Assembly: GCF_006539925.1 (NCBI RefSeq)
Contig: NZ_BJNY01000011.1
Location: 109,614 to 173,613, forward strand
Length of the DNA: 64,000 nt
Reading direction: 5' to 3'
Source of the DNA: Glutamicibacter uratoxydans
Lineage (GTDB): Bacteria; Actinomycetota; Actinomycetes; Actinomycetales; Micrococcaceae
The notes below the pieces were generated by a model. It saw only the letters and a list, made by a program, of their open reading frames with translations, made no database searches and was not told the origin of the DNA. The first letter of the stretch is position 1, and each line of letters opens with the position of its first letter. The translations under genes were made by a program, and so were the position numbers. Below are positions 35,909 to 44,870 of this stretch, in pieces.

Positions 35909-36433
35909 TTACTTGGCTTCTTCGGTCTTGGTCACCGGTGGCAGATCCGACCATGGGAAGGTGATCCACTTGTCGGTGCGGCGCCATTCGAAGTCTGGAA
36001 CCAAAATGGTGCGTGGCTTGGTGTAGAGGCAGACAGTCTTGACGTTGGCACCCCACTCGGAAATCAGTTCAAGCACCTTGGCCAGGGTGCGGCCGGAGTC
36101 GGAAACATCGTCAACGAGAAGAACGTTCTTGCCGCGCAGCGCGCCCTCGTCAAGCATCGGAGGAAGAACAACTGGCTCGGGCAGAACCGTGCCAATGCCG
36201 GTGTAGAACTCTACATTCAATGCACCGCAGGCCTTGGCACCCAGTGCGTAGGCGATCGAGCCGGCAAGCAGCAGGCCGCCACGGGCGATGGCCACAACGA
36301 CATCGGTTTCGAAGCCGCTGTCGACGACGGTCTGGGCGAGCTCACGGGAGGCAACACCAAAAGTGTCCCAGGTGAGAACTTCGCGCTCGGTCTCAGATAG
36401 TACGGCTGCGCCGGAATCGTCAATGCTAGTCAT
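35909..36433 (-). CDS. Purine-type phosphoribosyltransferase
   Basis: A 174-residue type-I phosphoribosyltransferase. The PRPP loop is VLLVDDVSDSGRT (about 105-117), preceded by VVAIARGGLLLAGSIAYALGAK. It resembles xanthine/hypoxanthine-guanine salvage enzymes, particularly the small 'COG2236' type; the base cannot be named from the hood region (YTKPRTILVPDFEWRRTDKW). The C-terminal WITFPWSDLPP is typical of that group. On its strand TAAAAT lies exactly six bases before the ATG, suggesting a leaderless message. Confidence 0.82.
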   Translation of the reverse strand: MTSIDDSGAAVLSETEREVLTWDTFGVASRELAQTVVDSGFETDVVVAIARGGLLLAGSIAYALGAKACGALNVEFYTGIGTVLPEPVVLPPMLDEGALRGKNVLLVDDVSDSGRTLAKVLELISEWGANVKTVCLYTKPRTILVPDFEWRRTDKWITFPWSDLPPVTKTEEAK

Positions 36434-36445
36434 TCTATGATTTTA
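36434..36445 (-). promoter_or_regulatory. Candidate leaderless promoter of the phosphoribosyltransferase gene
   Basis: On the minus strand TAAAAT (36445-36440) is followed by six bases and the ATG at 36433. Confidence 0.5.
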
Positions 36446-36748
36446 CCGTGGGATATGACGTTTTCTGACAAATTGGGCCTTTCGCGCATTCATCAAATTC
36501 TGGATGTTTGCAGATTATCCGTTCTGATCAGCAATAATTTGGTCGATCTCAGGTCGCGTGAATCTGATGACATCAGTGGATTCCCGGCTTCGATGTAGTG
36601 CGCACTCGCCGGACAATGAAGCTTTTCTGAAGAATCACACCGCACGGCCACTGCGGTCTGGGCCCGCTGGAACGTGAATTAGCCGATACGATGGTCGAAG
36701 TTCATCATCGGTTCTACCGGGCCTGGTGCCCAGAGGAGGTCCACGGCT
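36446..36748. other. About 300-base divergent intergenic region
   Basis: It separates the phosphoribosyltransferase (minus) and DUF5129-like (plus) genes. It contains short palindromes (CTGATCAG; CTGATG-A-CATCAG), a TACGAT box about 70 bases before the next gene, and AGAGGAGG at its end. I see no ORF or RNA gene. Confidence 0.5.
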
Positions 36749-38275
36749 GTGTTCGTTGGTAGATTCTCGGTATTTGTTCGCAGATCGACGGCGCTTGCTG
36801 TGCTCGGACTCCTTGCTCTTGCTCCAGCAGCCCAAGCCGCTACGCCGGCGGTCGCAGTGCAGACAGGAATAAACATTGAATCGGTGGAAGTCTATGACAC
36901 CGCAGATGTGCTCAATGAACAGAAGCTGCAGGACGCCATCGGCGCATTGGATTTCCACGAGCCGACGAAGGTCGTTGTCTATTCGCGCACCGGCGACTAC
37001 TCGGACAATATCAATACCGAAACCCTGCTCTACGCCAAAAAGTCGCATCCTGAATGGATTTCGTCTGATCCTGAAGACTATGGAGACTATTGGGCTGACG
37101 GATACTTCATCATTACCCTGTCGCGGGAAGGGAAGTATTCGGGGCAGATCGGCACCTATTTCGGCGAAGACCGCAAAGTCTCCGAGGGACAGATGGAGAA
37201 AATCCATAAGGCCGGATATGACAACTTTCGATCGGCCCGCTGGACGGACGGCGTGATCGATGTTGCCGCCGCAGGGGCAAAAATCATTAACCGCCCTTGG
37301 TATCTTCAGCCGACGCTGTGGATTCTCGGCGGCGTCATTGCAGTCATCGGCGGCGGGACTGCGCTGGGTGTTGCAGGTACGAGGTCATCTCGCCGCAAGA
37401 AGTTCGCAGCTGCCTTGGAGCAGGGGCGCAAGCATCTGAGCAACGTCACGATGGACCTGGAAACGACGGAGCTGTCGGCGCGGACCTTGCCCACCGGTTC
37501 ACGGCATGCCGCCGACCTTGAACGGCGGTTTGCAGACTTCATGAAGCGATACCGGGAATCATTCACCGAACAGCAAAAATTGGAAGTTGCCACGAAGAAG
37601 GAACGGGGCACCGCGGATGCGGTGAAGAACTCCGAATCCTTTAGCCTCAACGCCCAAAACCTTGATGCCACTGACGACGCCATCATTGCCGCAGCCGCGC
37701 TGTACACCCGTTCGGCGACCTGGGAACAGGCCTGGCAAGCCCAGACGGCGCCGCTGCTTGAGGACCTGGCGGCCTTGCCGGATCTCACCTCAGAGGCAGC
37801 AGAAGGTACGAGGGGTGCCGCAGCAGCCTTGGAATCCTTTGGGGTGGATGCGGCCGCAGACGTTGAAAGAATCGGAACTGATCTGAAAGCCGAAAACATT
37901 GGCGTCGACGCGGCGCTGGATCAATTGAGCGAACTGCGCAAGCAGCTGACCGAGCGGCTCGACGCTTTCGCCACTGCACAAATCGATGCCTATGCGCAAA
38001 GCGACGAGGAGAAGCGCGATATGCGCGAAGCACTGCGCACCGAACGCACCAACTATTCCAGCGGCGGCTACCAAGGCGGCGGGTCGATCTTGGATGTCAC
38101 CAGCCCCGGAGAACTCTTCTGGCGGGTGCAGAGCTTCAACGTGGGCTACCACGCGGGCGTCAGCTCGGTGGACAGCTCCCGAGAAGCGGCCAGTTCTTCC
38201 TCTTCCGGAGTTTCCAGCGGATACTCCGGAGGCGGTGGCAGCTTTTCAGGCGCCGGAGGATCTTCGCACTTCTAG
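36749..38275 (+). CDS. DUF5129/TPM-like exported membrane protein
   Basis: A 508-residue surface protein. It has a signal peptide (about 1-31, cleavage near AAQAA). An extracytoplasmic domain follows (about 40-180), with VEVYDTADVLNEQKLQDAI and a KVVVYSRTGDYSDN strand, similar in layout to TPM_phosphatase-fold proteins. One membrane helix (about 190-212) comes next, then a long helical cytoplasmic part with coiled-coil character. The last 35 residues are Ser/Gly-rich, ending GGSFSGAGGSSHF. Such tails close many TPM/YgcG proteins. Function is unknown. AGAGGAGG is nine bases before the GTG. The stop overlaps that of PPK2 by 4 bases. Confidence 0.7.
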   Translation: MFVGRFSVFVRRSTALAVLGLLALAPAAQAATPAVAVQTGINIESVEVYDTADVLNEQKLQDAIGALDFHEPTKVVVYSRTGDYSDNINTETLLYAKKSHPEWISSDPEDYGDYWADGYFIITLSREGKYSGQIGTYFGEDRKVSEGQMEKIHKAGYDNFRSARWTDGVIDVAAAGAKIINRPWYLQPTLWILGGVIAVIGGGTALGVAGTRSSRRKKFAAALEQGRKHLSNVTMDLETTELSARTLPTGSRHAADLERRFADFMKRYRESFTEQQKLEVATKKERGTADAVKNSESFSLNAQNLDATDDAIIAAAALYTRSATWEQAWQAQTAPLLEDLAALPDLTSEAAEGTRGAAAALESFGVDAAADVERIGTDLKAENIGVDAALDQLSELRKQLTERLDAFATAQIDAYAQSDEEKRDMREALRTERTNYSSGGYQGGGSILDVTSPGELFWRVQSFNVGYHAGVSSVDSSREAASSSSSGVSSGYSGGGGSFSGAGGSSHF

Positions 38276-39168
38276 AATTCTTCTCCGTGCGAGATGACCT
38301 TGGCGGCGCGGCCGACGATCTTCGGATCAGGGGTGCCCACCAATTCGTGGTCCTTGCCGGTGTACTCGAAGAGATTGAGCACATGGCGCATGGCCTGTAG
38401 TCGGGCGCGCTTCTTGTCGTTGGACTTGACGACGGTCCACGGGGCGTGCTCGGTGTCGGTCTTCAGGAACATTTCCCGCTTGGCCGCGGTGTAGTCATCC
38501 CACTTGTCCAGTGACGCCAGGTCCATGGGGGACAGCTTCCACTGGCGCACCGGGTCGATGCGCCTGATGGTGAAGCGCGTGAGCTGCTCCCCGGCAGAAA
38601 CTGAGAACCAGAACTTCACCAGGTCGATGCCTTCATCGACCAGGAGCTGCTCAAAGCTGGGGGTCTGGTGCAGGAAATGGGCGACCTGTTCTTCGGTGGA
38701 GAAGCCCATGACCCTTTCCACGCCGGCGCGGTTGTACCAGGACCGGTCGAAGAGCACGATCTCGCCGGCCGAAGGGAAATGCTCGACATAGCGCTGGTAG
38801 TACCACTGGGTGGATTCGCGCTCGGTCGGCTTCTCCAAGGCAACGGTGCGCGCGCCGCGCGGGTTCAGGTGCTCGGTGAATCGCTTGATGGTTCCGCCCT
38901 TGCCTGCGGCATCGCGGCCCTCGAAAACGATCATCAGGCGGCGTCCGTTGGCCTTGACCCACTTCTGCAGCTTTAGCAGCTCGATCTGCAGTGCGCGCTT
39001 CTGGACTTCATAGCTGTCGCGGTCCAGCTTCTGCTCATAGGGGTAGTCTTCCCGCCAGGTGTCAACGATGGAGCCGTCGGCGCGCACCAGCACCGGGTCG
39101 TCATCGTCAATGTCAATCACGCTGTAGCCGTTGAGCGCTTCATCAAGCAGGGGGAGTTCGATCGTCAT
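38272..39168 (-). CDS. ppk2: Polyphosphate kinase 2
   Basis: Single-domain PPK2 that moves phosphate between polyphosphate and nucleotides. Walker A is FEGRDAAGKGGTIKRF (about 82-97), Walker B LFDRSWYNRAGVERVMGF, and the lid region RFTIRRIDPVRQWKLSPMD. DDYTAAKREMFLKTD is also characteristic. At 298 residues with one domain it is the class I type, which mainly phosphorylates nucleoside diphosphates. A TAAGCT box lies seven bases before its ATG. Possible use here is ATP supply, but no operon link to neighbours is visible. Confidence 0.93.
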   Translation of the reverse strand: MTIELPLLDEALNGYSVIDIDDDDPVLVRADGSIVDTWREDYPYEQKLDRDSYEVQKRALQIELLKLQKWVKANGRRLMIVFEGRDAAGKGGTIKRFTEHLNPRGARTVALEKPTERESTQWYYQRYVEHFPSAGEIVLFDRSWYNRAGVERVMGFSTEEQVAHFLHQTPSFEQLLVDEGIDLVKFWFSVSAGEQLTRFTIRRIDPVRQWKLSPMDLASLDKWDDYTAAKREMFLKTDTEHAPWTVVKSNDKKRARLQAMRHVLNLFEYTGKDHELVGTPDPKIVGRAAKVISHGEEF

Positions 39169-39231
39169 GCTCGCCAGCTTAAAATCCTTGGGTTAACTTC
39201 TGGTAAACAGACCCTGACGTGGGTACGGAGA

Positions 39232-39292
39232 AAGCCGTAAATGTGATCGAGAACAACGGCTTTCGCGTCATGAGTGGTCACATTTACGGCTT
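39232..39292. repeat. Long inverted repeat between ppk2 and the M1 peptidase gene
   Basis: AAGCCGTAAATGTGA (39232-39246) is exactly complementary to TCACATTTACGGCTT (39278-39292), with 31 bases between. A second copy of ACGGCTT (39256-39262) in the loop can pair with the first seven bases instead, giving two alternative folds. It lies 38 bases past the M1 stop and may be its terminator. Confidence 0.6.
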
Positions 39293-39329
39293 CAGTTCCT
39301 TCGGGGCGCGGGGCGCCTACGCGGATTTC

Positions 39330-40631
39330 CTACCCGGGGAAGTCCGGGAGCTTGGAGCTGAACAGCCAGCTGTCGAACAGTTCGTGCGTGTTCGCCTGCG
39401 GGGCAAGCTCCGCCACATGCTCCATGAACAGCTGCGTGCTGACCGAGGCGAAGCGGTAGCGGGACACCCAGTCGCGTACGATCTCGAAGAACCTGTCGCG
39501 TCCAAGATGCTTCATCAGCGCATACAGTGTCAGCGCGCCGCGCTTGTAGACGCGGTCATCGAACATGTCCTTGGGCCCCGGATCGCCGATCAGCAGATCC
39601 TGCTCCTGGGAGTGCAGCAGTTCCCAGGCATCTTTCGCCCGCTGTTCAAGGCTCATCACCTTGGCGCCGTCCGAGTACAGCCACTCGCTGAAGCAGGCGA
39701 ATCCCTCATTGAGCCAGATGTCCTTCCAGCGCAGCGGGGTGAGCGAATTGCCGAACCACTGGTGGGCGAACTCGTGGGCGATCAGCCGCTGGGCCTCCCA
39801 GTCCAGAGACAGGTGGTTGGTCCCGAAGATGCTCATGCCCTGGGCTTCCAGCGGGATCTCCAGCTCGTCGTCGACCACTACCACCTTGTAGTCCTCGAAG
39901 GGGTAGGGGCCGTAATGGCGTTCGAACACCTCCACCATCTCGCCCTGCCTGCTGAAGGCGCCGCGCACCTGGTTGTCCCGACCCGGAACCGAGTAGGCGA
40001 GGATGTGGCGCTCCTTGTCGAAGGGGATCTCCGAGTAGCGGCCGATCTGCAGCGTGGCCAGGTAGGTGGCCATGGGCTCGTGCTGCTCATAGATCCAGGT
40101 ATCCCGGCTGGCCGCCCGGCGGTGCGAGACCAGCTTGCCGTTGGCCACCGCGCGGTAGCCGGCATCGGTGGTGATGGAGAACCGGTAACTTGACTTGTGG
40201 CTGGGGTGGTCGTTGCACGGGAACCAGGTGGAGGCGCCCACCGGCTGGCCGGAGACCAGGATTCCGTCGGTGAGCTCCTCCCAGCCGACCTCGCCCCACT
40301 GGCCGTCCGGGGCCTGCGGGCTTCCGGTATAGCGCAGCGACACTTCCGCATGCTCCCCGGCCGCCAGCTGGCGGGGCAGGGCGATCACGGTGCGGTGGTG
40401 CTTCTTGGACACCGCTGCCTTGCGCCCCTGGACTAAGGCCTTCACCACCTTCAGCCCGCTCAGGTTCAGCGCCACCTCGCTGATCTGCTGCAGCGCCCGC
40501 ACCCGCAGCACCGCCTTGCCATCGAGCAGGTTGCTGGCAAGCTTCACCGTCAGATCCAGGTCATAGTGTTCGACGGTGTAGGCGGGGGAGCCATGGTGCT
40601 TGGTGTACTCATCCAGTATTTGGTGGGGCAT
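39330..40631 (-). CDS. M1-family zinc metallopeptidase next to the Pls-type synthetase
   Basis: A 433-residue protein. An N-terminal beta-saddle domain (about 20-200) precedes a thermolysin-like domain. The zinc site is HEFAHQW (His286, Glu287, His290), with the third ligand in NEGFACFSEWLY 18 residues on. The GxMEN exopeptidase loop of classic M1 enzymes is replaced by EIPLEAQGMSIFG. The large C-terminal helical domain is mostly missing. It starts 40 bases after the synthetase stop and shares its strand, so an operon is likely. In epsilon-poly-lysine producers a zinc peptidase (Pld) trims the polymer, and that is the suggested role here. No signal peptide is visible. Confidence 0.85.
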   Translation of the reverse strand: MPHQILDEYTKHHGSPAYTVEHYDLDLTVKLASNLLDGKAVLRVRALQQISEVALNLSGLKVVKALVQGRKAAVSKKHHRTVIALPRQLAAGEHAEVSLRYTGSPQAPDGQWGEVGWEELTDGILVSGQPVGASTWFPCNDHPSHKSSYRFSITTDAGYRAVANGKLVSHRRAASRDTWIYEQHEPMATYLATLQIGRYSEIPFDKERHILAYSVPGRDNQVRGAFSRQGEMVEVFERHYGPYPFEDYKVVVVDDELEIPLEAQGMSIFGTNHLSLDWEAQRLIAHEFAHQWFGNSLTPLRWKDIWLNEGFACFSEWLYSDGAKVMSLEQRAKDAWELLHSQEQDLLIGDPGPKDMFDDRVYKRGALTLYALMKHLGRDRFFEIVRDWVSRYRFASVSTQLFMEHVAELAPQANTHELFDSWLFSSKLPDFPG

Positions 40632-40671
40632 ACAGTCGGTGCTTCCTCAATGGTTCGTGGTCGGGCCCGCA

Positions 40672-43600
40672 CTAGGCCGGCGTGCTGGCGGTGCTTGCTG
40701 GTTCCTCGATGTTCCAGCGTACTGCCGGATTGCCCCGCCAGTAGGTATTGGCAGGCAGAACCTCGCCGCGCAGCACCAGGCTTGCAGGCCCGGTGGTGGT
40801 GCCCTGCGAAATCTGGGCGGCCGGAAGGATCACGCTGTGCGGGCCCAAGGTGGCGCCGGCGCCCAGGGTGACGGAGTCGATGGACATAATGCGGTCGTGG
40901 AACAGGTGGGTCTGCAGCACGCAGCCGCGGTTCACCGTGGCCTTGTCTTCCAGGGTCACCAGGTCCGCTTCGGGGAACCAGTAGCTTTCACACCACACGC
41001 CGTGCCCGATCTTGGCCCCCTGCGCTCGCAGGAACCAGACCAGTGCAGGGGTGCCGGAGGCCAGGCGGGCGAACCACTGGGCGCAGACCAGCTCGGTGAA
41101 GGAGTCGACCATTTCGGTGCGCCAGATGAACGAGCTCCACAGGGTGTGCTCGCCGGGCTTGATCGGCCCGACCACCAGCCACTTCACCGCCACGGCGATG
41201 AACGCCGCTACGGCACCGGCGGCCACCAATACGGCGCCGGAGAGCAGGGCCGCCGCCCACGGGCCAGCCACGGCGGTCAGCTCGGACAGTGCCCAGAGCA
41301 CGCCGGCGGCGATGGCGACGGTGGCGAAGACCGCCAGCGAACGGGTCAGCTCCCAGAGGGCACGGGCCACCTTGAGCTTCATCGGCGGTTGGTAGGTGCG
41401 CTCGGAGGAAGCGTCCACGGTGGTGCGGCGCAGCTTGTGCGGAGGCGAGCCCAGCCAGGAGCTGCCTGCCTTCATCTTCTTCGGGGTGGCCGAAAGCACC
41501 GCGATCAGCGAGCGCTTGGGCACCCGGCGCCCCGCATGCAGGATGCCGGAGTTGCCCAGGAAGGCCTTCTTGCCCACGCGCACCGGAGCAATGTGCATCC
41601 AGCCGCCGCCCAGTTCATAGGAGGCGACCATGGTGTCATCGGCCAGGAAGGCGCCGGAGGAAATCGTGGTCATCTTCGGGATGAGCAGCACCGTGGAGAT
41701 TTCTACGTCGCGGCCCACCTTGGCGCCGAGCAGGCGCAGCCACACCGGGGTGAACAAGCTGGCATAGAGCGGGAAGAGCTGGTCGCGGGCGGTGTCCAGC
41801 ACGCGCTCGGTAGCCCAGGCCTGCCAGCCGATGCGCGAGGTCACCGAATGCCAGCCTTCGACCAGGCCGATGGACAGCAGGCGCACCTGGATGATGACCA
41901 GCAGCATCTGCGAGAAGAACCAGACAACGGTGCCCAAAAGCACCACGGGGATGAACGTGAAGCCCAGCTGGGCCAGCGACTGCTCGCCGCGCAGTAGCGG
42001 AGCCACCGCCAAGACCGCAAGCACCACCGGAATCCACTGCACCAAGTTCAGGCCGATGGAGCCCAGTCCGCCGGCTACGCGCCCCAGGCGGTTATAGGCA
42101 GGCTGGGCCGCCGGCCACTTGGGCTTGCTGCGTCCCTGGCGCACCGCGGGGGAGCCGGCGTAGCGGGAATTCTCCCTGGTCTCGCCGAAGACCGCTGAGC
42201 CGGCCTCGACGATGGTGCGCGCAGCAACTTTCGCCCCGGGCACCAGGGTGGAGCGGGCGCCGACGGAAGCGAACTCGCCGACCTCGATGGCGCCCACATG
42301 TACCAGGTCGCCGTCGATCCAGTAGCCGGAGACGTCGACCTCGGGTTCAAGGGTGGCCCCGGCGCCGACGGTGAGCATGCCGGTGACCGGGGGCAGGGTG
42401 TGGACGGTGGCGCTGCGATCGATCTTCGCGCCGAGTCGGCGGGCATACCAGGGCAGCAGCGGCGCGCTGGCCAACGACACCGGATCCACCACATCAGCAA
42501 TGTGCTGTGCCAGCCACAGGCGCAGGTGCATTGACCCGGACCTCTGATAGGTTCCCGGTTTCAGGCCGCGCAGCAGGATCTTGCTGGCGGTGATGGAGAT
42601 GCACATGCGGCCCAGCGGGGTGACGAACACCAGCCACAGCACCGCCAGCACATACCAGGGCATCGGCAGCGGGGCTGAGAAGATGCCCACCGCCAGCAGC
42701 AGCGCATGGCCGAGCATGAGGTAAGTGAACCAGCGCAGGCCGGAGAGGATGAACAGCGGCACCGAAATCAGCGACTGGGCGAACTGGGTGGCGCGCTTGG
42801 TGCGGGTCACCGCACGGGGTTCTGCCGCCTGCGTGGCCACCTGCTGCCCGCCGAGGAATTCCACCAGCGAGCCGAAGCGCGGGTAGTCGTAGAGGTCTGC
42901 CACGGTGATATCCGGGTAGCGGGCGCGCAGCGCAGAGACCAGCTGGGCCGCGGAGAGCGAACCGCCGCCCACGGCGAAGAAGTCAGCGTTTTCGCTGGTC
43001 ACAGCGACGCCCAGGGCGCCCTTCCAAGCGGCGGCCACGAATTCGCCCACCTCGTCCAGGCCGGTGAGCTCTTCGCCCTCGGTCGCCTCATCGGCCCCGG
43101 CCAAAGGCCAGGGCAACGCGTTGCGGTCCACCTTGCCGCTGGTTTTCATCGGCATGGTGTCAACCACCGCAAGGATGGGCACCATCGGAGCTGGCAGGTC
43201 CTTGAGCAGGTGCTCGCGGGCGGCCTTCAGGTCATAGCCCTCGTCGGCCTGCAGGTATCCGACCAGGATCTTGTTGCCGGTGTTGGTTTCGCGCACCGCC
43301 ACCGCTGCGGAGGAGACGTCCGGCAGCGAATTCAGCGCCGCGTCGATCTCGCCCAGTTCGATGCGCCGGCCGCCGATCTTCACCTGGTCATCCACCCGGC
43401 CGATGAAGATCAAACCCAGCGGGTCGTTGACGACCATATCGCCCGAACGGTAGGCGCGCTCCCAGCCCAGGGTGGGCATCGGCGCGTACTTTTCAGCGTC
43501 CTTCTCGGGGTCCAGATAGCGGGCCAGGCCCACACCGCCGATGATCAGCTCACCGGATTCGCCCTCCGCCACCGGCACGCCTTCCGGGTCGACCACCGCC

Positions 43601-44598
43601 AGGTCCCAGCCGGCCAGCGGCAGGCCGATGCGCACCGGCAGGCTGCCGTCCATGGTGGCGCCGCAGGCCACCACGGTGGCTTCGGTCGGCCCGTAGGTGT
43701 TCCAGACTTCGCGGCCGTCGGTGGCCAGGCGCCCTGCCAGTTCTGGAGGGCAGGCTTCGCCTCCGAAGATCAGCAGGCGCACGGATTCCAGCGCCTCGGC
43801 GGGCCACAGCGCGGCCAGGGTGGGCACGGTGGACACCGCGGTGATGGCGCGGGAGACCAGCCAGGGGCCCAGATCCATGCCGCTGCGCACCAGGGCGCGC
43901 GGGGCGGGGACCAGGCAGGCGCCGTTGCGCCAGGCGATCCACATTTCCTCGCAGGAGGCGTCGAAGGCCACCGAGAGGCCAGCGAGCACGCGGTCCGAGG
44001 AATTCAGCGGGTCCGAAGGCAGGAACATCTGCGCTTCGGCGTCCACGAAGGCGGCCGCCGAACGGTGGGTGACGGCTACGCCCTTGGGCTTTCCGGTGGA
44101 GCCGGAGGTGAAGATGATCCATGCGTCGTCGCCCAGCTGGGGCTCGCGCGGGTCGGGGAAGGGGGCGGGGCGCTCGGAGGAGACCACGATCTGGTCGGTG
44201 CCCTTGATGATGCCGGCGACCTCGGCCTCGGTGAAGACCACCTTGGCGCGCTCGTCCGGGTCATCCCCGTCGACCGGCACATAGGCCGCGCCGATCCACA
44301 GCACCGCCAGGATCCATTCGTAGAGGTGCCTGGTGCCCGAAGGGACGCGCACGCCGATGCGGTCGCCGGCGCCCAGCCCGTGCTCGTGCAGGCGGCGGGC
44401 CTTGGCCTTGATCTCCTCGACCAGCTCGGCATAGGTTTCGATGCTGTCGCCGTCGTCGATGGCCGGCGCATCGGGGTGCTGCAGCGCGGTGGCCTTGACG
44501 ATGTCCACCAGGGTGCGGGCGGTCGGCGCAAGAGCGCCCGAGGGGAACTGCGGAGGGTAGGTCCGCGCCTCGGGTGCCGGTGAATTTATAGGGTCCAT
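40672..44598 (-). CDS. Pls/PosA-type non-ribosomal peptide synthetase (putative cationic poly-amino-acid, epsilon-poly-lysine-like)
   Basis: 1308 residues, close to Streptomyces Pls (about 1319). The adenylation domain (about 30-535) has IIFTSGSTGKPKGV near 158, NTYGPTEATVV, YRSGDMVV, GRVDDQVKIGGRRIE and a terminal PMKTSGKVDRNALP. The carrier domain has its phosphopantetheine serine at Ser547 (GGGSL). Three pairs of membrane helices (about 618-690, 845-910, 1085-1155) alternate with three hexapeptide-repeat-rich regions, the C1-C3 domains that extend the chain iteratively. There is no condensation or thioesterase domain. Hand alignment with GrsA gives pocket DAESIGTVVK, close to the bacitracin lysine code. 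All motifs look intact. The M1 peptidase is its downstream partner. Confidence 0.9.
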   Translation of the reverse strand: MDPINSPAPEARTYPPQFPSGALAPTARTLVDIVKATALQHPDAPAIDDGDSIETYAELVEEIKAKARRLHEHGLGAGDRIGVRVPSGTRHLYEWILAVLWIGAAYVPVDGDDPDERAKVVFTEAEVAGIIKGTDQIVVSSERPAPFPDPREPQLGDDAWIIFTSGSTGKPKGVAVTHRSAAAFVDAEAQMFLPSDPLNSSDRVLAGLSVAFDASCEEMWIAWRNGACLVPAPRALVRSGMDLGPWLVSRAITAVSTVPTLAALWPAEALESVRLLIFGGEACPPELAGRLATDGREVWNTYGPTEATVVACGATMDGSLPVRIGLPLAGWDLAVVDPEGVPVAEGESGELIIGGVGLARYLDPEKDAEKYAPMPTLGWERAYRSGDMVVNDPLGLIFIGRVDDQVKIGGRRIELGEIDAALNSLPDVSSAAVAVRETNTGNKILVGYLQADEGYDLKAAREHLLKDLPAPMVPILAVVDTMPMKTSGKVDRNALPWPLAGADEATEGEELTGLDEVGEFVAAAWKGALGVAVTSENADFFAVGGGSLSAAQLVSALRARYPDITVADLYDYPRFGSLVEFLGGQQVATQAAEPRAVTRTKRATQFAQSLISVPLFILSGLRWFTYLMLGHALLLAVGIFSAPLPMPWYVLAVLWLVFVTPLGRMCISITASKILLRGLKPGTYQRSGSMHLRLWLAQHIADVVDPVSLASAPLLPWYARRLGAKIDRSATVHTLPPVTGMLTVGAGATLEPEVDVSGYWIDGDLVHVGAIEVGEFASVGARSTLVPGAKVAARTIVEAGSAVFGETRENSRYAGSPAVRQGRSKPKWPAAQPAYNRLGRVAGGLGSIGLNLVQWIPVVLAVLAVAPLLRGEQSLAQLGFTFIPVVLLGTVVWFFSQMLLVIIQVRLLSIGLVEGWHSVTSRIGWQAWATERVLDTARDQLFPLYASLFTPVWLRLLGAKVGRDVEISTVLLIPKMTTISSGAFLADDTMVASYELGGGWMHIAPVRVGKKAFLGNSGILHAGRRVPKRSLIAVLSATPKKMKAGSSWLGSPPHKLRRTTVDASSERTYQPPMKLKVARALWELTRSLAVFATVAIAAGVLWALSELTAVAGPWAAALLSGAVLVAAGAVAAFIAVAVKWLVVGPIKPGEHTLWSSFIWRTEMVDSFTELVCAQWFARLASGTPALVWFLRAQGAKIGHGVWCESYWFPEADLVTLEDKATVNRGCVLQTHLFHDRIMSIDSVTLGAGATLGPHSVILPAAQISQGTTTGPASLVLRGEVLPANTYWRGNPAVRWNIEEPASTASTPA

Positions 44599-44746
44599 GC
44601 TTGGTGGATCCGTCCCTTCACTTCAAAATGGTGCTGTGATTGGTACTCATGGGGGTGATGAGTCCGACGCGAAGTGGATCCTGGAGGGGTGGGAGCACAA
44701 CGCCCCCGCAACCATTAAAGCCATCAACTTCTTCCACGTGGCGGCA

Positions 44747-44775
44747 AGAATGCTGATTTGTCGCCTTTGTCTCAA
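44747..44775 (-). promoter_or_regulatory. Candidate promoter of the Pls-type gene
   Basis: On the minus strand TTGAGA (44775-44770), 17-base spacer, CATTCT (44752-44747). It leaves a leader of about 140 bases. The rest of the 272-base gap 44599-44870 shows nothing else I can name. Confidence 0.35.
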
Positions 44776-44870
44776 AAGTTACTTCATCTTGCATCCGTTG
44801 GGCGCAAAATTGCGCGAGGATTGGCCTTTTTGACGCCAGAATGTACGCGGTTGTTCGCCGAGTGCGGTTA

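Noticed and set aside
42706..44583. 625-codon open frame antisense to the Pls adenylation domain
   Set aside because: Codon-bias shadow; no motifs, while the minus-strand frame has every adenylation motif.
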